Shown here piece by piece: positions 31,901 to 42,557 of a stretch of 64,000 nt of DNA. How positions within the stretch are numbered: position 1 is the first letter of the stretch; every line of letters begins with the position of its first letter. The notes under the pieces were generated by a model. It was given only the letters and a program-made list of their open reading frames with translations. It was not told where the DNA came from and searched no databases. The position numbers and the translations under genes were made by a program. Source of the stretch: Boesenbergia rotunda (lineage: Eukaryota; Streptophyta; Magnoliopsida; Zingiberales; Zingiberaceae); contig JAGFNQ010005637.1 of the NCBI GenBank assembly GCA_024364735.1, positions 44,635-108,634 on the forward strand, in the 5' to 3' direction.

Positions 31901-32067
31901 TGTTGTTTTATAACACAATTATTCAGGGGGAGTATGAGAAATTTTTTTCAAAATTACATTGATTTTAGACTTTATACTGTTCAGAATTGCTATGTTTTAT
32001 TGGTCTTAACCTTTTTGCTTAAACTGTTGTAATTTTTACTTAACTTTGAATTGTGTTGCCATAAATC
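28979..32067 (+). other. Element B AT-rich internal region with repeated purine-tract modules
   Basis: No pol. Around 29610-29830 there are about seven degenerate 30-35-bp repeats containing TTCAAATTTAATTCA. Between 30240 and 30970 a module of about 90 bp appears four times (about 30246, 30477, 30641, 30892). Each has CCTAAGGAC, an ACTTGTGGTCAACAAG-like mini-hairpin, CCTAGGA..GTGTCA and, in three of them, AGGGGGAG. More AGGGGGAG tracts lie at 31862 and 31924. The same modules occur in element G in reverse orientation. Confidence 0.75.
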
Positions 32068-32081
32068 AAAAAGGGGGAAAT
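32068..32081 (+). promoter_or_regulatory. Element B polypurine tract
   Basis: AAAAAGGGGGAAAT directly before the 3' LTR. Confidence 0.9.
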
Positions 32082-33462
32082 TGTTGGTGCAGGAAGCACC
32101 ATATCGAACCTTGTTTTGATATTGGTAAAGGGTTCAAAGTTAAGTATTATTGGTGATCTAACAATGTTACTTAAGTGTGCAGGAAAAGTCCTAGCGAAGG
32201 GCTGCTAGGCACCTGGCGAAGGACTGCCAGGAAACAAAGTCCTAGTGAAGGGCTGCTAGGCACCTGGCGAAGGACTGCCAGGAAACAAAGACCTGGCGAA
32301 GGACTGCTAGGCACCAAGCGAAGGACTGCTTGGAACCGAAGCCCTAGCAAAGGACTGCTAGGCACCTGGCGAAGGACTGCCAGGATACGAAGCCCTAGCG
32401 AAGGAGTGCTAGGCACCTGGCGAAGGACAGCTTGGTATCCAAGACCTGGCGAAGGACTGCTAGGCAAAAGTCCAACCGGAGGAGCCGGTTGGCAAAAGGT
32501 TAACCCTCCCGAGAGGAGTAGGTCAGGACGCGTTCCCCATCGAGGGAACAGTAGGCGTCGGCTCGACCTAGAGTTTCATTTTGGAGACCCAAAGTCAGAA
32601 CCAAGACAGCTAAGGCTGTATAATCATAACATATTCTTGTTTTATTGTATTTGCAACTAACCCTGGATGTAGGACCAAAGGAACGAGTCTCTGCAGCTCA
32701 GAACGCCTCAAAGGAGAGAGGCAGCAGATGAGCAGGGCGCCCCGGAGGTCCCGGACACCCCCAAGGTCAAGGCAAAGCAGTAAATGAAGAAGCGGCTCAA
32801 AGGCTTACTGGTCCCGGGCACCCCCTGTGTCCCGGGCGCCCCCAGTGCCCAGGGCGCCCTGGGTTCAAGCCAGCGAAGTGAATCGGCCGAGAAGCCAGCT
32901 AACCGAGTCAACCGGGGCGCCCCCACAGTCAACTCTCAGCCCTATTCATGTGGGATAAGGGCTGACCGAAACTTGTCCGGATCGATTGACACGTGGGGGG
33001 GGGGGGCGCCCCCAACATTCAGGGCGCCCCAGGAGGCTATAAATAGCCCCTCGACCCCAAGGCTTCAAATAACACATCTTTCCAACGCTACTACGCTCTT
33101 CTACTCAAGCGCTCTGCTCCAGAAACCTTCCATCTCGAAATTGAAGCGCCGACGATGACCTTACACACCGAAGTACGATCCATACCAGGCGTCGATCACG
33201 AAGAGTAACTCTATTTTCATTTACTGCAAAATTTCTGTATCATTCTCTGTAAAACACTTTGCGCATTATAGAAATTACCCACAGTAAACGGTCAAGGACC
33301 GTGGGCCTTGGAGTAGGAGCCGACCGCAACTCCGAACCAAGTAAATCCTGGTGTTCGTGTCTTTCTTTGTGTTTTTAATTTCCGCTGCTTATTCTCTTAA
33401 TATTTTATCCGAAAATGTTTTACGATATTCACCCCCCCTCTATCGTTCTTCTCGATCCAACA
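32082..33462 (+). repeat. Element B 3' LTR
   Basis: 1381 bp. The hairpin array is two units shorter than in the 5' LTR. One unit reads CCAAGCgaaggactGCTTGG where the 5' LTR has CCAGGC/GCTTGG, so pairing is preserved. TATA box at 33038-33045. Confidence 0.95.
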
Positions 33463-33467
33463 GATAC

Positions 33468-33565
33468 GTCAACCTATTACATCAGCAATAGACATATAAA
33501 ATAAAATAAAAATAAATCTAGACATTAATATAAGTAATCAAATTAACACTAGGATTAGATGCCAA
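33468..33565. other. Short AT-rich spacer
   Basis: Continues the sequence that preceded element B before its insertion. Nothing recognised. Confidence 0.5.
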
Positions 33566-34528
33566 TGTTGAGGCAATAGACCCTGAGATGATCTGGAGGA
33601 TCATAGGGTTTTGATGTGGGCAACATTGTTAAGTTAGGATTTATTGTGGACTAATATGTGTACATGAGTGTGCAGGTGTACAGGTACACATGGACTTGGT
33701 TGATGTCTTCGGGTGAATGATGACATGGAGGCAAGCTGGAGGCTTGCGTGCGCATCCGAGGGACCGGTGGATAGCAGGGACGATGAGCCGAGGGACGCGG
33801 ACTTCGAGGCGTACGTGAAGGGTGGCATGGAGGCAAACTGGAGGTTTGCGTGCGCATCTGAGGGACGAGGGCCGATGATGAAGAAGGCGTGAAGACAACA
33901 GTCGAGGCTGCTGGTGAAGAGTCAACCGGGTTGTGAGGGTCTGAGTATGAGTGATTGTACTCAGGGGCTAAGCCGGGAGGGTTTGAGTGCGGAGTGAAAT
34001 GTACTCGGGAGTGAAACCCTAGGCTTAGGTGTGTACCAGTCGACTGGCCCATCGGCAGTCGACTAGTGTCAGCTGAAATAGGCTGGCAGATTCGAATGTT
34101 GTACAGCAACGGTCGAATCTGACTGGGACCAGTCGACTGCCCCAGGGGCAGTCGACTGGTAGCGCCTGTTTCAGATTCGAGCCCTATTTAAAGGGACTCG
34201 TTTCAGACTACTATCTCTTGACGAATCTTGTCTTGGTTAAAGGTAAGATAGTAGTCTTTGTGCTCAGAGCTTCGATTGTGATTGTGGTGAGGTTTCTCCA
34301 CCCAGAAGGAGCGACAGAGCTAGCCAGAGGTTATCCAGGGATTGATCCACCGACCGATTCTTGGATTAGTCACCCGTCCGGGGTGGATACCAAGTAAATC
34401 GGGTTGTTAGCATTGTTCTCTCTTGATTAGTTTATTTTTATTTGTATTTCCATTGCGCTAACAATCTTGTAGAGAATTCAACGAAAACGTGCTATTCACC
34501 CCCCTTTAGCAACATCTTCGATCTATCA
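33566..34528 (+). repeat. Element C 5' LTR
   Basis: 963 bp, TGTTGAGG to CTATCA. Paired palindromes CAGTCGACTG...CAGTCGACTAG at 34037-34066 and CAGTCGACTGCCC/GGGCAGTCGACTG at 34129-34160, the latter about 25 bp before the TATA box TATTTAAA (34185-34192). Ends with the ATTCACCCCCCTTTAG stretch common to these families. Confidence 0.9.
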
Positions 34529-34530
34529 AT

Positions 34531-34542
34531 TGGTATCAGAGC
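34531..34542 (+). promoter_or_regulatory. Element C primer-binding site (tRNA-iMet)
   Basis: TGGTATCAGAGC, two bases after the 5' LTR. Confidence 0.95.
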
Positions 34543-34601
34543 AATGGACCGCTCTTGATCGGACTAACCGCCGATGGAGCACACGCTAGAGGAAGAAGAA
34601 C

Positions 34602-35348
34602 ATGGAAGATAAGTTGGGGCAAGACATCAACACACCACCATCCTACAATCATAATGAATTCGGCCATTGGAAGGCAAGGATGGAAAATTGGCTAGGAATG
34701 GATTGGGAGTGTAGAATGACCATTGAAGATCCCTTTGAAATTCCGAGAGACAAGCACGGGAAAAAGCTTCATCCTAGATATTGGACAGATGAACAACAAG
34801 AGCAATCTAGGGCAAACGAAAAGGTAATCAATATTTTGATTGATATTTTGCCTAAAAATGTGTTGAATTGTGTAGGAGAATATAAAAGTGCGTATGAGTT
34901 ATGGAGCAAACTAGAAGAACTTCACAAGAACCCTACACAAGCTCAACTAGTAGAAGAACCCGAAGAAATAAGCTCAAGGGTCCAAGAAGACCAAAATGAA
35001 GGAGAAGTGTCAAGCTCACAAAGTGAGGTTGAAAATTTAAGAGAGGAAGAGGAAGTATCAACATCAAGAGTTGAGGGGGAAGAGAGACCCTCAACTATAC
35101 AAGAGCAAGAGAAAGCTCCCATCTCCGCCAAAGTCAAATCAAAAGAGCATATTATATGCTTTGGTTGCAACAAAAAGGGACACTACAAGGATAAGTGCCC
35201 ACTAGGTAAAAAGGAGGTAATTCCTAAGGCCAAATCTATTCATTTAAATTCTAATATGGGTTGTAGGAATGAGGAAGCTCAACAGGAGAAAAGAAGGAAA
35301 ATTAGGTGCTTCACATGCCCCCTACCATACAAAGTGTCCAAGGAGTAA
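34602..35348 (+). pseudogene. Element C Gag, shortened, with one CCHC knuckle
   Basis: 249 codons. The N-terminus (PPSYNHNEFGHWKARMENWL, ELWSKLEELHKNPTQAQ) matches Copia Gag, but most of the capsid C-terminal part is gone. An acidic Ser/Glu-rich stretch leads to the knuckle CFGCNKKGHYKDKC at residues 186-199. A second knuckle begins (CFTC) near 35310 and is lost to a frameshift or deletion just before the stop. The rest of Gag is in another ORF downstream. Confidence 0.75.
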
Positions 35349-35378
35349 AGAGCTCAAGAAGATGGAGCATCTAAGGAA

Positions 35379-36146
35379 ATGGGAGAAAGAGGAAAAGAAA
35401 AAGAGGAGCTCACATTAAGGGGGAGCTACAGGGTAAGGGAGGTAATCCCTAATTTTACTTATGTTCAAAATGCTTGTATGAATGCTAGGAATGTAAATGA
35501 TTGCTTGCTTGGATGCAATTTTGGTTTCAAATATCATGATAGGAATAGAAACACTTTTGCATGCCAAAATACTCAAAATTCGATGTTTCATGATAAATCT
35601 AGGAATTCTAGGACTAAGGACCAAGGCATAAACCCTAAGAAAAAGGGAAATATGCCTAGAAAAATGGGTAGATTTAGAAATGATCAAGTTAGGGCAAATG
35701 ATCCTAAGGCTAGGAATTTGGAGAAAGAAAATCAAGTCTTGAAAGCAAAACTTGATAAATTGGAGAAAGATCTAGATAGACTCGTTAGGGGGTCAAAGGG
35801 GCCAAACATATTGCAAAAAGATCAACCTCCTAGGAATGGTAGGTCGGGTTTAGGATATCATTCTAGGAGGGCAAATATAGATAAAAAGTCATATTCAAGA
35901 ATGCCCTATGACTATGGAAAAGAAAAGCCATCTAAAAGAAAAGAGAAGGGAGTAACCAAGAAGAAGGTCTATAGAGTCAAGAGAATGATAATGGAAGGCC
36001 AAGAAACACCGGAAGAGCACCGGTGTGGACTTGCATTTGTAGATAAGGGGGTAACTAGGGCTAGGAGCTCAAGGGAGAGCTCTGGAAGCCAAAATAGGAT
36101 CCATGGTCAATGGATTTCTGGTGGTTTTCTCCTAGGGGCTAGATGA
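35379..36146 (+). pseudogene. Element C Gag C-terminal half, ends in a decayed protease start
   Basis: Lys/Arg/Asn-rich chain with a coiled coil (NLEKENQVLKAKLDKLEKDLD) and a GLGYHSRR block matching the GLGYQPK and GLGYRPK blocks of A and D. The final residues HGQWISGG fall at the place where D has its protease motif WIVDSG, followed by a stop. Everything downstream in pol is absent, so the deletion boundary coincides with that of element A. Confidence 0.6.
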
Positions 36147-36926
36147 TCTATGGGATGTGCCAATGAGGTTGGAGGGCTAAGGGTAGCCTTAATCCTAGAG
36201 AATTGGCACACTAAAGAGAGAACTTTAGAGAAAAAGATTGAAAATGGGGGTATAATTGAAAGAAACTGGGATTAATATGAAAATACCATATAAATTGATG
36301 CTCTTAATGTATTATGAACAAGTATGGGAAGAAGCATCAAGAAGAGGTTTAAATTAGAACTTTGAGTTGAGTGTAAATTATCAAATTTGGATAGTTTTGA
36401 AGTTTGTATCAATCTAGGGATTCGGGATAGTTTTGATTGAAATTATATTTTTCCCAAGTAGACATAGGATCCACAAATCTCTCCATGAAAATTCAGAATT
36501 TTTGGAGATGTGTGGAATTAGTTAGGATTTTTTGAATTTCGGATTGGGAAACTAAAATTCAGTATCAGTCGACTGCCCTACTGGCAGTCGACTGGTCCAG
36601 GACTGGGAACCTATTGTAAGTTTTACCAGTCGACTAGTCCCGGTTGTAAATACATTCTGTAAGGGTTACCAGTCGACTGCCCTGAGGGCAGTCGACTGGT
36701 ACGCGGATTCTATAAAGGAAAAAGCGCGGGGGGGGGGGGGGGGCAGCCAAAACCTAGGGTTTAGGCGTGCCACCCAGGCGATTCTTCACTTCCCCAAGTT
36801 CCCTGTGCGTCCTAAGCCTCTCTCGAAGCCTCAAAACTCCTCCCTAAGCCCTCTCTAACCCCGATCTACGATCTAGGGCTTATAAAACCCTTCTCTCCCA
36901 AGTCTAGAGTTTCAAAAATCATCATC
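36147..36926 (+). promoter_or_regulatory. Element C internal promoter-like region with palindrome pairs
   Basis: Non-coding. CAGTCGACTGCCC-type pairs lie at about 36566-36598 and 36669-36699, with a single CCAGTCGACTAG between them. The second pair sits about 12 bp before a TATA box (TATAAA, 36711-36716). Then come a poly-G run (36729-36743) and a pyrimidine-rich leader up to the ATG at 36927. This arrangement copies that of the LTR's own promoter and suggests the next ORF has its own transcript. Confidence 0.5.
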
Positions 36927-38223
36927 ATGAAGAGAATGAAAAGGTATCATTGTTTAAGGTTTATTTTGTCATTTAAATCATGTTTTAGAACTAATGTGAT
37001 GTTTTGTGCATGTTTTCCTTTGATATTTTTCCTTTTGGGGGGGGGGGGGTTGTCTTGGTGTGCATGGATGTGTGTGGTATTTAGGTTGACTTCTAAGAAA
37101 CCTAGGGGCGAGGGATCATCCCAACAAGGTCAGAGAGGTTCCAGGGATTCAAGGTTCAGGTCTCTCGAGTGTAAGAAAAGATTCGACGACAATGAGTTTG
37201 TCGTAATGAACTGTCGGTACCTGAACAAGGCCTTCTTCCAAGAGAAGTCGCCTCAATTGGCTGAGATAATTACCCATTTTGGGCTTGAACAGCTGGTCTA
37301 CTGCCAGCATGATATAGATATTGATCTATGCACAGAGTTTTACACTAATTTAACTTGCATTGATTCGGATAATAACTTGTACGAGTCTAGGGTAGCCGGG
37401 GTTACTATTCCTTTTTCAGTCATGAGTTTAGCTGGGTTCTTAGAGTGTAGAGCATCGGATAATGCATCTACTTATTTCCCCACTGTTGTTGAGCCACTTG
37501 AATTTCCTGGTGTCACCGTTAACCAAATACACATGCATTATTTTAGGAGGCACAGGAATGAGTCAGAGTATATTTTTGACGCTAAACCCATGAGACCTTT
37601 TAGCCATGTATTGTACAAGATTGTCATAGAGTGCATTTTGCTCATCGTCACCAAGGGGAGGTCCAGGATCAGACTCCCACACTTGGTGATGATGTACGCA
37701 TTGGAGAGGAGGTTAGACATAGATGTCTTCTTGCAGGTGTTTAGTGCCATTTGCCATTCTTCCCATAGTGTTAATGGGAAGATAAACATGCCCTTTTGCC
37801 ACATCTTGACTGAGTTTTTTCATCTACAGTTTGGTATCCGTGTGGGTAGCGGTCAGGTTAGGCACCTGTCCAAGGATTATGACCAGATCGGTACACATCA
37901 GTTATCCTTGGCAGGCATCGAGTGTCGATAGGGGGAGTTTGTGTGGAGACAGCGTCCGGAGGCCACCAGTTCAGATGAGGAGCCTGGTGAGGTTGTTACT
38001 CGTGCGAAGCTTACTCAGCTCCAATCAGATGTTCATAGGCTTCAGGAGGATGTTCATGGCATCCGTGAGGATATCCACGGAGTTCAACAAACGGAGCAAG
38101 GATTGAGGCAGCAGTTCATGGGATTACCGGCCGTCAGGATGACATGTACGAGATGCTACGACAGCTGCATCTCGCCTATCAGGCTCCTCCTCCTCCTCCA
38201 GGCGGTGACGACGATATGTTCTG
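36927..38223 (+). pseudogene. Element C second ORF (plant transposon-protein-like, PF20167-type), probable intron
   Basis: The long frame has a hydrophobic, Gly-rich start that is best explained as an intron: GTATCATTG donor at 36944 and a TATTTAG acceptor ending at 37084 join in frame and remove it. The body (FVVMNCRYLNKAFFQEK, DLCTEFYTNLTC, VAGVTIPFSVMSLAGFLEC, MPFCHILTEFF) resembles the 'putative plant transposon protein' domain found in many repeat-derived plant proteins. A TAG at 37929-37931 interrupts it. The frame continues with a heptad repeat (DVHRLQEDVHGIREDIHGVQ), and after a shift near 38128 a Pro-rich tail ends at TGA 38223. Function of this family is unknown. Confidence 0.55.
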
Positions 38224-39416
38224 ACGAGATGGTGCAGTTTTTGGAGCAGTTCTGTGTTGAGAGTGTTTTCATTTGATGTATTTTTATACCTCTCAAACAC
38301 TCATTATTTTGATGTTGTACTATTTGGATGACTTTAGGGCTTTAGCCCTTGCTACTTTCATGACAGTGTTTTATCTTGATGTATGATACAATTTATGTTT
38401 ATGCTATGTTATGTCATGATTTGATCTTAACTTGCTTTATTCTATTTATTCTTTGATCCATAAGTTGATTATTGTTTTATGATGCATGATTTAAATTTTA
38501 TTTGAAACTAGTAAATTTATTTGATAGAAAGCTATGGTTTTAAATTATGATCTCTCTATATGTGCTTATGAAATGGTTTGAAATCCTATATTGTTTATGT
38601 TGCTTAACATAAATTGGTTGAAAATTAAATGATGGGATTTCTATAGAAAAGGGCATGGGAAAGCCTTCTTTTCATGATCATCTAGATTTAAGAGAAGAAA
38701 AGGGGAGGTTTAGAAACCATTTATGTGTCCAATAGAGGTAAATGAAATTGGAAAATATAGGAAATCATGATTGAATTTCAAGGTTGATACAAAATTGACA
38801 CTATTTAAGGATCTTTGAGTTTGTACCAAAAGTCAAGCACGGTTGATATTTTTCATGAACCAATATTTTTCTAGGGTAGGGAATACCTTAACAAACGTAC
38901 TTGCAAAATTTCACATTTTTCTGGATTTTCTGAAATTTTATACGCGTTTCTGAATTTCGGCTAGAAAATCAGGAAATGGCGTATAAGTCGACTGCCCTGG
39001 GGGCAGTCGACTGGTAGTGTGGGTAGAATGGATTTTTGGTGATTTCTGATGGGTTTTTCGGAAATCTGGTTGAAGTTCTATTTGGCACCAAGGGTAGGGT
39101 TGCTTGGGGCAATCTTTTGATGGTGTCAGAGGGGGAGAACTTGGGTGTTAAGTTAGGTTTGGGTTGAAACTTAACTTTGATTAAATTGTGAAACTTTGGA
39201 GTTAGGTTGGGATAACTTAACCGGTTGTTCTGAGTGGAGTTAAGTTGGAAGAACTTAACTTGGTATGAGCAATAAAAATTGAAAATTGGGAGAAAGCATA
39301 GGTTAAGGGGGAGATTGCCTCCTGTGTGTTATGCTTTGATTTTCAATTACTATTGCTTTTGTTATTGCTTTCGTTATTGCTATATGTTTACCTAACTTAA
39401 CATATTGCCACACATC
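38224..39416 (+). other. Element C 3' internal non-coding region
   Basis: AT-rich, no ORF. One AGTCGACTGCCC/GGGCAGTCGACT pair at about 38987-39014, and a purine tract GAGGGGGAGAA at 39128. Confidence 0.7.
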
Positions 39417-39430
39417 AAAAAGGGGGAGAT
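39417..39430 (+). promoter_or_regulatory. Element C polypurine tract
   Basis: AAAAAGGGGGAGAT directly before the 3' LTR start. Confidence 0.9.
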
Positions 39431-39590
39431 TATTGAGGCAATAGGCCCTGAGATGATCTGGAGGATCATAGGGTTTTGATGTGGGCAAGATGGTTAAGTT
39501 AGGATTTATTGTGGACTAATATGTGTACATGAGTGTGCAGGTGTACAGGTAGACATGGACTTGGTTGATGTCTTCGGGTGAAGGATGATG
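39431..39590 (+). repeat. Element C 3' LTR, truncated
   Basis: Begins TATTGAGGCAATAGGCC (TG mutated to TA) and follows 33566-33725 for 160 bp, then stops at the junction with element D. Confidence 0.9.
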
Positions 39591-40502
39591 GATCGTTTTT
39601 GGTGTGCTAGAGGGGGGGGGTGAATAGCACTTTGTCGTTCATTTCTCTACAAAGTCGTTAGCGCAGCGGAAACAATAATATGCAAAGTAAAATACAATAA
39701 CAATGCTAACAACAATACTTTACTTGGTATCCACCCAGATGGGTGACTAATCCAAGGATCCACGCACGAGCACCAGTTTCACTATGAAAAATCTTCTTCA
39801 GGTGGAGAAACCTTTACAGTGGTGATCTTTCTCTTTACAGAATGAAGTAGAATGAGTGAGAGGAAGCAAGGAACACTTTTCAGTCGAGCATCACTTCGTT
39901 ATTGTACAGAACCGTACCGCTCATGTGCAAAAAGATCCTCCTTTTATAGGAGAACAGGACAAACTCGTAGTCTGTCCAGCCCCGCACCAGTCGACTACCC
40001 CTGGGGCAGTTGACTAGTCTAGCATTAATTGCTAGCCAACGGCTAGTTTTTGGGGTATACCAGTCGACTGCCCCTCCGAGGCCGAAAACTCTCTGTGAGT
40101 TTTGACAGTAGATTGCCCTGCCTCTCAGCTTAGTCCCAAGCTTAGTCCCAGCCACTCCGGACCTTCTCCTTCACGTATGCCTTCAGGTCTGCTCCCTTGG
40201 CTTGCCTCTTAAAGTCTTCTTCCTCTGGCTATCGTCCCTCGGATGCGCACGCAAGCCTTCCATTGGCTTGCCTCCATGCCACCCTTCACGTGTGCCCTTG
40301 AAGTCCACTTCCCGGCTTGCTCTTGGAGCTCTCGTCCCTCGGCTCTCGTCCCTCGGATATGTCCACCATGTGTGATTCTCCAAGTCCTACAAACTCAATC
40401 ACACACATCAAATACAACATAACACTCTTAACCTTAAACATATTCACACACACACATCAAAATCATGATCTTCCAATCATTTAAGGGTCGATTGCCTCAA
40501 CA
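39586..40502 (-). repeat. Element D 3' LTR
   Basis: About 917 bp, minus strand TGTTGAGGCAATCGACC to GATCCATCA. Palindrome pairs around 39986-40080 lie just upstream (minus sense) of a CTCCTATAAAAG TATA box near 39943. It is related to element C's LTR but clearly diverged. Confidence 0.85.
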
Positions 40503-40516
40503 ATCTCCCCCTTTTT
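40503..40516 (-). promoter_or_regulatory. Element D polypurine tract
   Basis: Minus strand AAAAAGGGGGAGAT directly before the 3' LTR. Confidence 0.9.
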
Positions 40517-41478
40517 GATGTGTGGTAATATGTTTAAGTTTAGAGATAAATAACAGCCAACAATAGCAATAGCAATAGCAATAGATAGCAATTGAAAACA
40601 TAAGACATAGTAACCCTAAGAGGTAACCTCCCCCTTAATCCATGTCTTTTCCCCATTTTCAATTCTAATCATAATCCAAGTTAAGTTTCCACTTAACACT
40701 AAACATTATTAAAAATGTAAGACATATTAAAACCTAAGAGGTAACCTCCCCCTTAATCCATGTCTTCTCCCCATTTTTAATCATTCAAGGTCTAAGTGAG
40801 AAAGAAAACCTTAAACCATCCATTCCAAGTTAAAATTCTAACTTAAACCACCCATTCTCCCCCTTTGACACCATCAAAAGGATTGCCTCAAGCAACCCAA
40901 CCCTATGATATCAATTGAGAGAAAATTGAATTTCTGAAAGAAAGTTTCAGAATCTGAAAACAGGCGTGCCAGTCGACTGCCCATGGGGCAGTCGACTAAT
41001 ACGCTATCAGTCAGAATTTTTAGCTTTTTTGCCGAATTTCAGAAATTTCCAGAAAAATCCAAAAAATTCCAAAAATTATAAAATTTTTTAGACATGTTTG
41101 AAATGATATACTCTATCTAGGAAAAATATTAGTCCATATAAAATTTCAAACATGCATGACTTTTGATAAAAATCCAAAACCCTTGAGAACCACTACATTT
41201 TGTATCAAACTTACAATCTAATTTTGTAATCATATAACTTTGAAAAGCATGACAAATTATATAAAGCATAAAATGGTTTTCAAAGGTTTAAAATGTCCAA
41301 CTATGATCTTTGGGCAAAGTGTCCATTGATTAAACACTTGCCTTCCCCATAGTTGGTCTAGTTTTCATATTTTGATACTTCTAATGGTTCAACAATGTGC
41401 CACAAGCACAAGTGAGCCAAATGTATCACCCTAATGGATCAAGCACCCTTTTTCAAAGCTAATATCTCAAAGTTCATC
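40517..41478 (-). other. Element D 3' non-coding region
   Basis: AT-rich with several AAGGGGGAGG tracts on the minus strand (about 40630, 40750, 40860) and one GTCGACTG pair (40970-40997). No ORF. Confidence 0.7.
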
Positions 41479-42540
41479 CTACACTTCTACAAAACACATT
41501 CCAAGGCCTCTTCTTAAGGATGTAAACTCCAATTCGGGAAGAGGCTTGGTAAAGATGTCGGCTAGGTTCGACTTTGATTCAACATAGTGTAGTTCTATGT
41601 CTCCCCTTGCCACATGGTCTCTAATGAAGTGATGTTTCACTTCAATGAGTTTTGTCCTAGAGTGGTGAACCGGATTTTTAGTTAAGTTGATTGTACTTAC
41701 ATTATCACACAAGACTTTGACCTTGGTATAATGTAACTCATAATCCTCTAAGGTGTGCATGATCCAAAGGAGTTGGGAAACACACCCACCCTCCGTTGTT
41801 GATAGGGCAATGCATGGTTGTTTCCTACTACTCCAACTAACTAAGGAAGACATAAGGAATTGACACCCTCCACTAGTACTCTTCCTATCTAGCTTACATC
41901 CCGTATAGTCCGAGTCGGTGTATCTAATTAGATCAACGCTAGGGGTTCTAGGATACCAAAGTCCGACATTGAGGGTACCTTTGACATACCTTAGGATCCT
42001 CTTGAATACAACTAAATGGGACTCTTTGGCACAAGATTGGTACCTTGCACACATACCTACCGCAAAAAGTATATCGGGTCTACTAGCGGTTAGGTATAGG
42101 AGGCTACCAATCATACTCCTATATTGCTTAGAGTCTACCATTTTCCCTTCAAGGTCACTATCCATTTTCACATTGGTTCCTATGGAGGTGGATGCTAACT
42201 TAGCATTTTCTAAGCCAAATTTCTTTAACATCTCCTTAGCATATTTGGTTTGAAAAACATGTGTACCATCATTAGTTTGCTTAACTTGAAGGCCTAAAAA
42301 GAAGGTTAACTCTCCTACAAGACTCATCTTAAATTCATCTTCCATACACTTGATGAATTCTTGTAAGAAGTCATTATTTGTTGACCTAAAAATGATATCG
42401 TCTACATAGACTTGGGCAACAAATATGTCCTTGTTCTTAGATTTTAGAAATAATGTAGGGTCAATTGTTCCTCTCCTAAACCCCTTAGATACTAGAAATG
42501 AAGAAAACCTTTCATACCATGCCCGGGGAGCTTGTTTCAA
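41479..42540 (-). pseudogene. Element D reverse transcriptase C-terminal part and RNase H
   Basis: 353-codon frame beginning within RT (KQAPRAWYERFSSFL). The catalytic motif reads YVDDIIFRSTN, with Arg where Copia RTs usually have Gly after IIF. The RT thumb (SLLYLTASRPDILFAVGMCARYQ) and RNase H follow (YTDSDYTGCKLDRKSTSGGCQFL, ALSTTEGGCVS, VKHHFIRDHV, NLADIFTKPL). The usual AxxEAEY motif reads STTEGGCVS, so the Tyr is lost. A one-base deletion near 42594 separates it from the upstream frame. These domains copy RNA to DNA and degrade the RNA strand. Confidence 0.9.
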
Positions 42541-42557
42541 TCCATATAAGACTTTTC

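Larger units (their letters stand above)
26168..33467 (+). mobile_element. Element B: gag-only Copia-type LTR retrotransposon with GATAC target duplication
   Basis: LTRs at 26173-27599 and 32082-33462, flanked by GATAC at 26168-26172 and 33463-33467. The internal region of 4.5 kb has one gag-like ORF and a long AT-rich non-coding part with no pol. Over a 330-bp stretch the LTRs differ by about 4% by eye, so insertion is much older than that of A. The LTR begins TGTTGGTGCA and is related to the solo LTRs at 22017 and 49316. Confidence 0.95.
33566..39590 (+). mobile_element. Element C: pol-less LTR element with an extra ORF, 3' LTR truncated
   Basis: 5' LTR 33566-34528, primer site 34531-34542, broken gag, a second gene-like unit (36927-38223), polypurine tract 39417-39430 and only the first 160 bp of the 3' LTR (39431-39590). 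The two LTR starts differ at about 6 of 160 positions. The 3' LTR breaks off where element D's LTR begins on the opposite strand, so no target duplication can be read. C and D LTRs are relatives (TGTTGAGGCAAT start). Confidence 0.9.

Noticed and set aside
37010..37060. Transmembrane N-terminus of the element C second ORF
   Set aside because: Better explained as intronic sequence: it is bounded by GT and AG, and excision keeps the frame.
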